Made by a program: the position numbers and the translations under genes
From: Podila epigama
Taxonomy: Eukaryota > Mortierellomycota > Mortierellomycetes > Mortierellales > Mortierellaceae
Direction of reading: 5' to 3'
NCBI GenBank assembly: GCA_015679605.1
Contig: JAAAVE010000114.1
Location: 8,569-25,153 of the forward strand
DNA: 16,585 nucleotides
The notes under the pieces: generated by a model
The model's input: the letters and a program-made list of their open reading frames with translations, nothing else
Told to the model about the DNA's origin: nothing
Databases searched by the model: none
Part shown: positions 10,127 to 16,585 of the stretch, piece after piece
How the letters are laid out: each line of letters opens with the position of its first letter
Numbering within the stretch: the stretch's first letter is position 1

Positions 10127-10865
10127 GGGAGTTAAGGATAGATGGATGAGGAAGAAGCTGTAGAGAGTACAATTATTGAAAAGAGCGTTTTGTTGAAGTG
10201 AAGTGGAGTGGAGTGGAGTGAGGTTGGTGAGAAATAGAGTGAAGTGTATCTGAAGAAAAGAGTGAAAAATAGAAAAGGGTTCAATTATCAAGATAAATAA
10301 GTGACCAAAAATGGCCAGATCGACAAAACATATTCTCTCTTGCGTAGTTACTTCTGGTGACAGTGGAGATGACGCTTATCAATGTCCATTTCCATGTCCA
10401 TGTCCATGAAGACGTGCACCCTTACATCGCCAGAGAGAGAAAGAGAGAGAGAGAAAGAGAGAAAGAGAACAGTGCAGACTTGTGCGGTACAGTACTGTTC
10501 TTGAAACAGCCAAAGGTGTTCCCGTTCCCCCGCCCATTGCGTTCTCCATTGTCGAGTAGCACACAAAACAATCAAACCACAGGGGAGAGACGACAAAGAA
10601 AAATAAATGGTGGGAGTGGAACAGGCCTGGCAGAGATGGAAAAAGGAGGTTTTTTCTTTTTTCCTTTTCTTTTTTCTCCTTCAATGCTGTTGTGGGGAAA
10701 AGTACAAACAGAAACATAGGAACAAAAAAGTATGACGATATAAAAAGCAGACTATACTAAAGGCATTTTAGTCCTGTATTCTGCACGACCTTACTATGAA
10801 CACGCGCGAGTCATAAAAGTATATAATAATATGAAAAAAAAAGATGAAAAAAAAACAATATTTGT
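10127..10865. other. Gene-free region with simple repeats; esterase 5' side
   Basis: I see no convincing gene in these 739 bp. On the minus strand it starts with the CT-rich leader of the carboxylesterase, including TGGAG repeats at about 10204-10221. Four TCCAT(T/G) hexamers run from 10385 to 10408 and a GA tract from 10432 to 10469. The right end should hold the 3' UTR of the p24 gene, which is A-rich on the plus strand (10834-10860). Open frames across the middle lack an ATG start or are low-complexity translations of these repeats. Confidence 0.6.
10432..10469. repeat. GA-rich polypurine microsatellite
   Basis: 38 bp of pure purine made of GA dinucleotides with GAAA interruptions, upstream of the carboxylesterase. 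Tracts like this can exclude nucleosomes or bind GA-specific factors, but no specific role can be read here. Confidence 0.85.
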
Positions 10866-11669
10866 CTAGACATGCGATCGCCGGGATCCGCTAAAGAACA
10901 TTTGGACGACATAGACCTGAAGTGCAGACATGACGACAATCAGGATAGATTCAGTCAGTGAGAACCAAAAGATCCTGTTCTCGGTCGAGACAACAGTGGC
11001 AAAGTTGCGGTTCTCACGTGTCTTGAAGTACTTTTGCTTGCGTTCGATCTGACCCAACTGATGATCCAGACGGAAAAGAGATTCTTCCATCGCCTCGGCC
11101 TGAGCCTGGGGTCCAGTACCACGCTCCTTGGCATCAACCTGAGCCGCACGCTTCTCGTGCTCGAGCTTGATCTCAAAGTCGATTGTCTTTTCCGCAAACG
11201 TCGACATGTCGTTCGAGAAACAGAACGAGTATTCACCCACTTCATTTGCTGGCAGCACATAATCGCCCTGACGCTCCTTTTCCAAAGTCAAGAGATCGCC
11301 CTTCGGTCCTTTGACCTCGACATCGATATCGAAGGAGCCACCCGATTGAACCTATATCGTACAGAGTATGAGATCGACGGCAGACAAACAATTAGATGTG
11401 ATTCGTTAGGCATCGAAATAAACAGGATTCACAGAAACAAACTTGAACAGAGAGAACGGATAGAACAAAAAAAAACGTACAGCAAAGTAAAAAGACATTT
11501 TCTTGTTGGGAACATCAGCCCAGAGGTAGAAGCAAGCCTTCTCATGAGCGGCGACATTGTACGTGAGTGCTGTTGCCTCGACACTGGTGGAGAGGTGGAG
11601 AAAGGAGATGAGCGCCTGGAAGGTGGCGAGCACTAGCAAGACAGATGAAAAGTGTCTACGCGTAAGCAT
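10866..11669 (-). CDS. p24 family (emp24/gp25L/TMED) cargo receptor, gamma-like
   Basis: Type I membrane protein of COPII/COPI vesicles cycling between ER and Golgi as a cargo receptor (yeast Erp/Emp24, animal TMED). Two exons, 11669-11481 and 11351-10866, split by a 129-nt intron, give 224 aa, the usual p24 length. Visible parts: a signal peptide (MLTRRHFSSVLLVLATF..., cleavage likely after VEA near residue 32); a GOLD domain with two cysteines (EKACFYLW and EYSFCFSND); SGGSFDIDVEVKGP; a coiled-coil stretch around EESLFRLDHQLGQIERKQ; a C-terminal membrane segment within TESILIVVMSALQVYVVQMFF; and a short cytosolic tail SGSRRSHV. The STFAEKTIDFE segment and a tail with FF and a terminal Val resemble the gamma class (TMED3/7), and there is no dilysine retrieval signal. 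Subclass assignment is from memory. It is divergent from the first four-pass gene. Confidence 0.9.
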
Positions 11670-11954
11670 GATGTTGAAAGATGTGCGTGTGTGTGTGTGT
11701 TGGATGAAATGGAAGGTGATGCGTGATGCGTGATGAGAAAGGGACAGGGGGGGAAGGGAAGAAAACCCTTATTGAAAAAAAAAAATGTATCACGTGATAC
11801 AATTGTTACATACAATTGTCCCTGAAGGTTCGTTCCAACACAACGGACTTTTCCAATCCTCAAAGCAATGAACGCGAAAAAGACAAAAAGAAGAATGTCG
11901 TTCCACGGACCACATCTCCTTCATCTCATTCATTAATCTCACTACAATTCGACC
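11670..11954. promoter_or_regulatory. Divergent promoter with a 14-bp CACGTG palindrome
   Basis: A 285-bp gap lies between the p24 start (11669, -) and the first four-pass gene (11955, +). GTATCACGTGATAC at 11787-11800 is a perfect 14-bp inverted repeat centred on CACGTG. It is followed by two copies of the palindrome ACAATTGT (11799-11806 and 11812-11819), 13 bp apart. A GT-repeat tract lies near 11685-11700 and an A12 run ends at 11785. The palindrome is a strong candidate for a homodimeric bHLH site serving either gene or both. Confidence 0.6.
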
Positions 11955-12914
11955 ATGTTAAGGAACGTGCAGCATCGACTGCACCAAACAATCGTTGCTG
12001 CTACAGGTGTCATTTGCCTTAATCTCACGGGATTGTACGTGTATACCTCGGTTCAAAGCAGCATTGGATGGAACTTTTCCACCATTGCCCACATCGTCCT
12101 TCCAAGCATGCTCTTTCCCTCGTACCTCATCTCTCTCCGACCTACGACATATGTTGACAGGAGGCTACGGCAAGCCAGTCTTCTCATCGTGGCCTTGGCC
12201 TGGTTTGGCCTCCACTGCTATGAACTTTATCGCATGGTTCACTACAACGTCATCGAATGTCCGTCAAGAACTGTAGAGTTCTTATCCACCTGCATTATGG
12301 TCAGGATAAATACATTCCTTGGCCTGATAACCAGTCTTTTAGTGATAGCTGAGGTGGTTGTTACTTGGCGCCTCGGTCCAAATGCATCCAAGCTCAATGA
12401 GACTGTCATCATGAGTCCAGTTGAGCAGCAACACTCTTACTACATGGCGCCCATCCTGATGCAAGAATACCCTGCGCAACAATACTCTACACAGCAATAC
12501 CCACACACTTATCATCAACCCAATGCAGGGCAGCCATCTTACCCAGCCAACCAACCATTCCAACAGCTACAACTACAGTTCTTGCAACCAGTTCCTGGCC
12601 AATTTGTCTCGAGTACACCAAAGTACGAGGACCAAAGTTTCTTATACCAGCAACAGCAACAGCAATATCTACAGCAACAGCATCACCAACAACAACAGCA
12701 ACAGCAGCAGTTTCAGCAACTATACCCACGTCATACGTACATTGCCCCTGCTCCTGGCACAACTGTTACAGCGACACCACAACCTGGTGGCCAACCCATT
12801 GTTCCATACCCATCCCCTGGCACCTCTGTCGCTGTGTCGCCAGTACTGCCAGTTGGCGGCTTTTCGACACCATCCAATGCTCACACAACGATTTCATCAA
12901 ATACCCCCCTATAA
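11955..12914 (+). CDS. Four-pass membrane protein with Gln-rich tail (paralogue A)
   Basis: Intronless, 319 aa; I do not recognise a named family. Four hydrophobic segments are visible at about 12-33, 42-61, 73-92 and 109-138, with both ends probably cytosolic. The fourth contains a buried Glu and ends in VVVTWRLGP. The remainder (about 150-319) is a disordered-looking tail rich in Gln, Tyr and Pro, with QYS/QYP motifs and dense CAG/CAA runs at about 12648-12715, then a Pro/Thr/Ser-rich end. Topology resembles MARVEL-type proteins, but this is shape only. The gene 204 bp downstream has the same layout, length and motifs (WFxxxC then EL, a Cys pair in the last loop, VTW[RK]xGP), so the two are tandem duplicates. 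The start ATG follows a CT-rich leader and directly precedes MLRNVQHRLHQ. Confidence 0.85.
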   Translation: MLRNVQHRLHQTIVAATGVICLNLTGLYVYTSVQSSIGWNFSTIAHIVLPSMLFPSYLISLRPTTYVDRRLRQASLLIVALAWFGLHCYELYRMVHYNVIECPSRTVEFLSTCIMVRINTFLGLITSLLVIAEVVVTWRLGPNASKLNETVIMSPVEQQHSYYMAPILMQEYPAQQYSTQQYPHTYHQPNAGQPSYPANQPFQQLQLQFLQPVPGQFVSSTPKYEDQSFLYQQQQQQYLQQQHHQQQQQQQQFQQLYPRHTYIAPAPGTTVTATPQPGGQPIVPYPSPGTSVAVSPVLPVGGFSTPSNAHTTISSNTPL

Positions 12915-13118
12915 TGTGGGCTGTGTAGGATAAATGTCGCCGCAAAAACCAACCCTTTTTGACAAACAATGCTAATACAAATTAGGCGCACGCCGCTTTT
13001 TTATGAAGGAGAAAAAAAAAAAAGTTGAGCGGTATGGTCTCTTCTTCCTCGATAAAATGCTGTTTTCTTTCTCATTCTCAACTTCATTCTCTTCATCCTC
13101 CATTCACCAGCTTCATCC

Positions 13119-14075
13119 ATGATGTCGCAAACGACACAGCGTCGATTACGACTTTCGATCGTCTCTGACTGTTTTATTGTCTGCGTTCTGATCGCCGCAT
13201 ACTATATCTACCTTTCAGCAAACTTCCCAGTGAAAGGACTCCGCTGGGGCAGCGTGTGCTTGATAATCTTTCCTGTGTTTACTTTAGGATTCTATATCCA
13301 ATCCATCCGCTCAGCAACGACAATTGCAAAGGGTGTTCGAGCTGCTGTCGTGTCTGTTGTCGCTATCCTCTGGTTTTCATTCCAGTGTTGGGAGTTGTCG
13401 TACCTTACCTCTGGCTTTTCTTGCTCTGCGTTAAGCGGTACTCGCTTCTTTTCGATGTGCGCTCTCGCCAGAGTCATTCAGATTATTGGCATCATCACGC
13501 CCCTCGTGATGCTGGTTGAAGTCGCCGTCACTTGGAAGGTTGGTCCAATGCTCCCTGTGACGAAGCAAGATGCCGTCCTTGCCACTCCGGAGCAGCAGCA
13601 GCAGCAACAGCAACAGCCGGTGTACTATGTCGTGCCTGGACCCAATGGAGGGTTTGTCCCAATGCAGACTCTCGCTCCCGGTCAACAGCCATACATTGTG
13701 ATGCAACAGCCCTTTCAACAGCAACCATTCCAACAGCAACCCTTTCAACAGCAGCACTTCCAGCAGCAACCTTTCCAACAGCAGCCCTTCCAACAGCAGC
13801 CCTTCCAACAACAATCTTTCCAACAGCAGCCCTTTCAACAGCAGGCATTCAGTGAAAACCCCCTTCCTCCTCTCCCTCAATCCTCTGATGGCATTGCTGT
13901 CTCGGGCACACCAAGTCAACCGCAACAACAGACGCCCGTTGGCAGCGTCGTCACTGCTTCACCTCAGGCAACCGCCTCAGAACCCGCCACTTCCCCTGCA
14001 CTTGTGCAAGCTACATCGACAGAAAGCACACCACCCTCAACTGTTCCTCCACCTTCTACTTTGACGCACCCTTGA
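13119..14075 (+). CDS. Four-pass membrane protein with PFQQQ repeats (paralogue B)
   Basis: Intronless, 318 aa, paralogue of the preceding gene. Hydrophobic segments lie at about 12-33, 44-62, 73-93 and 110-139. Shared positions include the LWFSFQCWEL segment, the loop cysteines around FFSMCALARV, and a fourth segment with Glu ending VAVTWKVGP. The tail starts with a run of nine Gln, then PVYYVVPGPNGG, then nine tandem pentads of the form PFQQQ (two with His or Ser in place of Pro), and ends in a Pro/Thr/Ser-rich region. The membrane half is conserved with its neighbour while the tails have different repeat chemistry, so the tails diverged by repeat turnover. Two adjacent ATGs (13119 and 13122) can start translation. 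Function is unknown; self-association of the tail at a membrane is speculation. Confidence 0.85.
   Translation: MMSQTTQRRLRLSIVSDCFIVCVLIAAYYIYLSANFPVKGLRWGSVCLIIFPVFTLGFYIQSIRSATTIAKGVRAAVVSVVAILWFSFQCWELSYLTSGFSCSALSGTRFFSMCALARVIQIIGIITPLVMLVEVAVTWKVGPMLPVTKQDAVLATPEQQQQQQQQPVYYVVPGPNGGFVPMQTLAPGQQPYIVMQQPFQQQPFQQQPFQQQHFQQQPFQQQPFQQQPFQQQSFQQQPFQQQAFSENPLPPLPQSSDGIAVSGTPSQPQQQTPVGSVVTASPQATASEPATSPALVQATSTESTPPSTVPPPSTLTHP
13710..13844 (+). repeat. Nine 15-bp units encoding (P/H/S)FQQQ
   Basis: Nine in-frame 15-bp units averaging CCNTTYCAACAGCAR, inside paralogue B. Units 4 and 8 change Pro to His and Ser. Most changes between units are synonymous (CCC/CCA/CCT, TTT/TTC, CAA/CAG), so the amino-acid repeat seems better preserved than the DNA. 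The encoded pattern resembles gluten-type PFQQ repeats, most likely by convergence. Confidence 0.93.
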
Positions 14076-14294
14076 GAATCTCTAAATAGTCTTAATAATA
14101 CAATACATCTTAATACCATAATTTTTAACCACCGAGTTTTGGATCGCGCGCGGCGTGTTCTAAATTGCTTTCGCTTGACCACGTGCAACAGACGGACAAT
14201 GTCAACTGAACGAGGGTGCATGCCAATGGTGTGGTGAGCTGGAGTGTAAATTATCATCGCTCTTTATTTCTGGTCAAGTCAGGACCGAACCCCT

Positions 14295-14708
14295 CTACTT
14301 TTGCAGACGGTTCTCCCATCCCTCAGAAAAGTCCCACGAGTTGGCCTCGGGTTTCCAGTCGAGCAAGATTGTACCATGGATATGTTCCTGAAGGAGATCG
14401 CCATAGACATGTGGGAAGATACGACTGGCGTCAGTGGGATGTTCGCCTTTAGCAGCCTCCCACTTGACCAAGGGTGAAAAACCGGCATAGTTGATTTTGA
14501 GGATCAAGAGGTCTTTGAATTGGGTGCCAGGGAAGAAGCGATTGGCAGTACCAGGGACTTGACTAATGGTGGAGAGATGGTAAAAGCCATCTGCCTTGTC
14601 GAGTGCAGAGAGAGGCAAGACACGATCAGACGGATTAAATGCGCTGGCTGGTGAAATGAGTTTGTAGACAAACTCGGGTAAGGTGCTTGGAGCGAGTGAT
14701 TGTGACAT
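14295..14708 (-). CDS. DUF952 family protein
   Basis: Intronless, 137 aa. It carries the DUF952 signature: an early EFVYKL, then KADGFYHLSTISQVPGTANRFFPG, a LLILKIN strand, VKWEAAKG and the FPHVYGDLL motif. DUF952 domains are small, found in bacteria and eukaryotes, and structurally related to ADP-ribosyltransferase-like folds; the biochemical role is not established. The conserved His residues in HLST and FPHVYG are present and the length is normal, so it looks intact. There is no signal peptide or membrane segment, suggesting a cytosolic protein. It converges on paralogue B (220-bp gap) and is divergent from the methyltransferase (290-bp gap). Confidence 0.85.
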   Translation of the reverse strand: MSQSLAPSTLPEFVYKLISPASAFNPSDRVLPLSALDKADGFYHLSTISQVPGTANRFFPGTQFKDLLILKINYAGFSPLVKWEAAKGEHPTDASRIFPHVYGDLLQEHIHGTILLDWKPEANSWDFSEGWENRLQK

Positions 14709-14928
14709 TGTTCAAAAATTGTCTAGATTTTCACAGGATGTCAATGACAAAATGGAAAAAGAAGAATGGCAATGTTAAGAAAGTTCTTCAGTGGGAAGGA
14801 AAAATTTCGAATCTGTTCTCGTAAAAGGGTTGGTGGCGTCGAGCATGACTGACATGGTCAATGGGGCCAAAAACTGGCAGGCCTTCAGATTTGCACCATT
14901 GACTTTGTCCTCATTATTTCAGACAGAT

Positions 14929-14961
14929 CATCATCACCACCACCACCACCACCACCACCAC
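14929..14961 (+). repeat. (CAT)2(CAC)9 microsatellite
   Basis: Trinucleotide repeat 38 bp upstream of the methyltransferase ATG, so in its leader or core promoter. It would encode poly-His, but the frame containing it has no credible start and does not belong to any supported protein. Confidence 0.9.
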
Positions 14962-14998
14962 CTATCCACATCACTCATCTACAGTACTCTCCCTTTCC

Positions 14999-15880
14999 AT
15001 GAACGAATCAGTGCTCACATCACGCGAATTCGAATTCAACGACCATTCTGTTGAACCTTTGGAGATTTATGAAGATCCGACAGGAACCCTGTAAGCAGCA
15101 AACTAAGCAGCAAACTAAGCAGCAAACAAACTTGAAAAAACCAGTTTGGTCGGTTGGTCACATCCACTCAATTTAATTAATGAGGCCGCTTCTTATTTTA
15201 TCTCTTTGGCCACTTCTTGCACTAGCCGCGGTGGTGTGGGATCTACTATTTGGGATGCAGCCATCGTACTCTCCAAATACATTGAGAAATCCAAGCTATT
15301 TGCCTCACCAACGCAAGACCAGCGGCCATTCACAGTATTGGAACTTGGATCAGGAACAGGAATCGTGGGGTTGGCAATCGCAAGATTGATGGCTAGCAAA
15401 AACATTCAAGGAAAAGTTGTCCTCACGGACAAGGAGAGTGTCGTTCCGCTCCTGCAAAAGAATGCGGATAGTAATGTCTCCAAAGGTGTCAATGTTCTTG
15501 CACAAGTGGTTGATTGGGAGGTAGTCAGCGGTATCAAAACGACCAGCGAGGGAGACGATGGTACAGAGAGCTCTGGTCAGCTGTTGACGAATCTCACTCC
15601 CTTTGTGAACTTGGAATGGGATCTTGTCATCCTGAGCGACTGCATCTGGGTACCAAGTCTTTACCCGCCTCTTATAGGCACACTTGAAAAGCTGATAACC
15701 CTGCCAAAAACGCAGTTGTTGATCGCGTTCGAAAAGCGCAACTTTTCCGAAGAGATGAACTTTTTTGCAAGTCTAGGCAAATCGTTCAAGTTTAGGGATA
15801 TCAAGCCAGAAGAACAAGACGATGTTTGGCAGAGTGAGGATATTTATCTTTTTTCGTGCCATCGTCGAGTCGAATCTTAG
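14999..15880 (+). CDS. METTL21D/VCPKMT-like protein-lysine methyltransferase
   Basis: Seven-beta-strand methyltransferase of the METTL21 group (Methyltransf_16), which uses SAM to methylate lysines of chaperones and translation factors; the animal D type modifies VCP/p97. Two exons, 14999-15090 and 15145-15880, joined by a 54-nt intron, give 275 aa. Motifs: GSTIWDAAIVLSKYIE before the fold; motif I VLELGSGTGIVGLAIA (SAM-binding glycines); VVLTDKE with the acidic end of strand 2; AQVVDWE; LVILSDCIW, the counterpart of the family DxxY motif with Trp in place of Tyr; and a late WQSEDIYLF. The IWDAAIVLSKY and SEDI segments match VCPKMT best from memory. The substrate is inferred only. The intron donor is built into a 12-bp tandem repeat. 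Confidence 0.82.
15092..15127 (+). repeat. Three 12-bp repeats filling an intron
   Basis: Three exact copies of TAAGCAGCAAAC start at the second base of the methyltransferase intron and occupy 36 of its 54 nt. The first unit contributes the donor GTAAGC; the later copies read CTAAGC, so they do not create extra GT donors. Confidence 0.95.
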
Positions 15881-16399
15881 TAGCTCAATAGCAACAGAGG
15901 AGTCATATGTCATATTAATATAAAGGTATTTTACCACTACCCCTACAGCCAAAAGACAAATTTTGTTGCAAAAAAAATGCATTCTGGTGTACATCACTGT
16001 CGATTGATGTGAATAATGGACCACGATAGTTATTCCAAAGTGAAATATGAATGAATGTACGCGTCTGTTCGAAAATGACACCAACTATCTTCCGGGTCCA
16101 AAGTCCGAATCTGATTGCTGAATGTGTGTTGCTGATCCTTGTCTGATGAGTCACGTGTGTCGCCACAAGAACAAGTGAACAAGTGTTTGCTGAAAGAGAA
16201 CGCACGCGAAAGGCACTGTCTGGAATTCATCTATTAAGGGGAGCCATGTTACTTTTGACCACAACAAATAAAAATTTCGTCAAACTCTTTTCCTGCATTG
16301 GAAATCTTCTCGTAAGTAACAGTTTGCCACGTAAAGCAAGCAATGTTCCAATTTTCCATGAAATTTTCATCATAATTCACCACGTTATTTACAATTTCC
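15881..16399. other. Intergenic region before the right-edge gene
   Basis: 519 bp with no convincing gene. The left part is the AT-rich 3' side of the methyltransferase. TGATGAGTCACGTG at 16144-16157 combines an AP-1-like TGAGTCA with a CACGTG core (16152-16157). A strong donor-like CGTAAGTAAC at 16311-16320 could begin a 5' UTR intron of the gene starting at 16400. Open frames here, on both strands, show no recognisable domain. Confidence 0.5.
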
Positions 16400-16585
16400 A
16401 TGCTGGCTACCTTTCTTAGATCTCTTGAACTTGAATCTCCTGTCTTGAATCCGATACTTGTCCATTTCTCGCGCCAGGTAATACGTATAATTACTCCATG
16501 CCTAAACACACGATTGGTCTGACCGTCTGGACGCCAGGGAAACGGTGCTGACTTCAGCGCGCTTTCCCAGCCAAGTCTCATATCG
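16400..16585 (+). CDS. 5' end of an unidentified gene, cut by window edge
   Basis: Candidate first two exons: 16400-16477 encodes MLATFLRSLELESPVLNPIL followed by VHFSRQ and ends CAG|GTAATA. After a 60-nt GT-AG intron, exon 2 (16538 to the edge) continues at phase 0 with GNGADFSALSQPSLIS and stays open to the last base. The agreement of ATG, donor, acceptor and phase is the only support. I do not recognise the protein. The minus strand also has a 110-codon open frame here (16581-16249), so the strand choice is not certain. Confidence 0.45.

Noticed and set aside
10357-10719. 120-codon frame with RERERE repeats
   Set aside because: No ATG at its start, and the charged repeat is a translation of the GA tract.
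13710-13844. Regular short repeats as a possible CRISPR array
   Set aside because: The 15-bp units are contiguous with no spacers, keep an open reading frame and lie in a eukaryotic gene.
13431-13928. Minus-strand frame with LLLEGLLLE repeats, looking like a leucine-rich repeat protein
   Set aside because: It is only the complement of the CAG/CAA-rich PFQQQ repeat of paralogue B.
14791-15054. Plus-strand frame with a poly-His run
   Set aside because: It begins with a non-ATG codon, the His run comes from a CAC microsatellite, and it overlaps the supported methyltransferase exon in another frame.
16249-16581. 110-codon minus-strand frame at the right edge
   Set aside because: No recognisable motif; the plus-strand exon pair over the same bases has consistent splice sites and phase. 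Kept as the main alternative.

Overview
The window reads as nuclear DNA of a filamentous fungus. Genes are close together on both strands and most contain several short GT-AG introns, usually 44 to 155 nt. An APC7 gene, which budding and fission yeast lack, together with a vertebrate-like syntaxin-6, suggests an early-diverging lineage such as Mucoromycota; this placement is inference. There are no bacterial operons, tRNA or rRNA genes, CRISPR arrays or autonomous transposons that I can see. I assembled the exon chains by hand from splice sites, reading phase and remembered family conservation; nothing was checked with a search.

Layout, left to right: (1) APC7, an anaphase-promoting complex subunit, 15 exons, + strand. 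(2) A syntaxin-6/Tlg1 type Qc-SNARE on the - strand, converging on APC7. Its conserved first ten residues lie more than 1 kb upstream, giving a 1,082-nt first intron. (3) Inside that intron, on the opposite strand, sits a fragment of a fatty acyl-CoA reductase cut off at both ends. (4) A PDCD2/Tsr4 ribosome-assembly gene with a MYND finger, sharing a 235-bp divergent promoter with the syntaxin gene; it appears to lack one conserved internal exon. (5) A shortened type-B carboxylesterase on the - strand with a possible mitochondrial presequence. (6) A p24 (gamma-like) cargo receptor on the - strand. (7) Two tandem paralogous four-pass membrane proteins with Gln-rich tails, the second carrying a PFQQQ repeat. 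(8) A DUF952 protein on the - strand, divergent from (9) a METTL21D/VCPKMT-like lysine methyltransferase. (10) The first two exons of an unidentified gene running off the right edge.

Most genes are housekeeping: cell cycle (APC7), endosome/Golgi SNARE fusion, ER-Golgi p24 transport, ribosome assembly and protein methylation. They do not form one pathway. A CACGTG core recurs in several intergenic regions, once within a perfect 14-bp palindrome. The most unusual feature is the reductase fragment nested antisense in the syntaxin intron. Next come the missing PDCD2 exon, the compacted esterase and the tandem four-pass Gln-rich pair.
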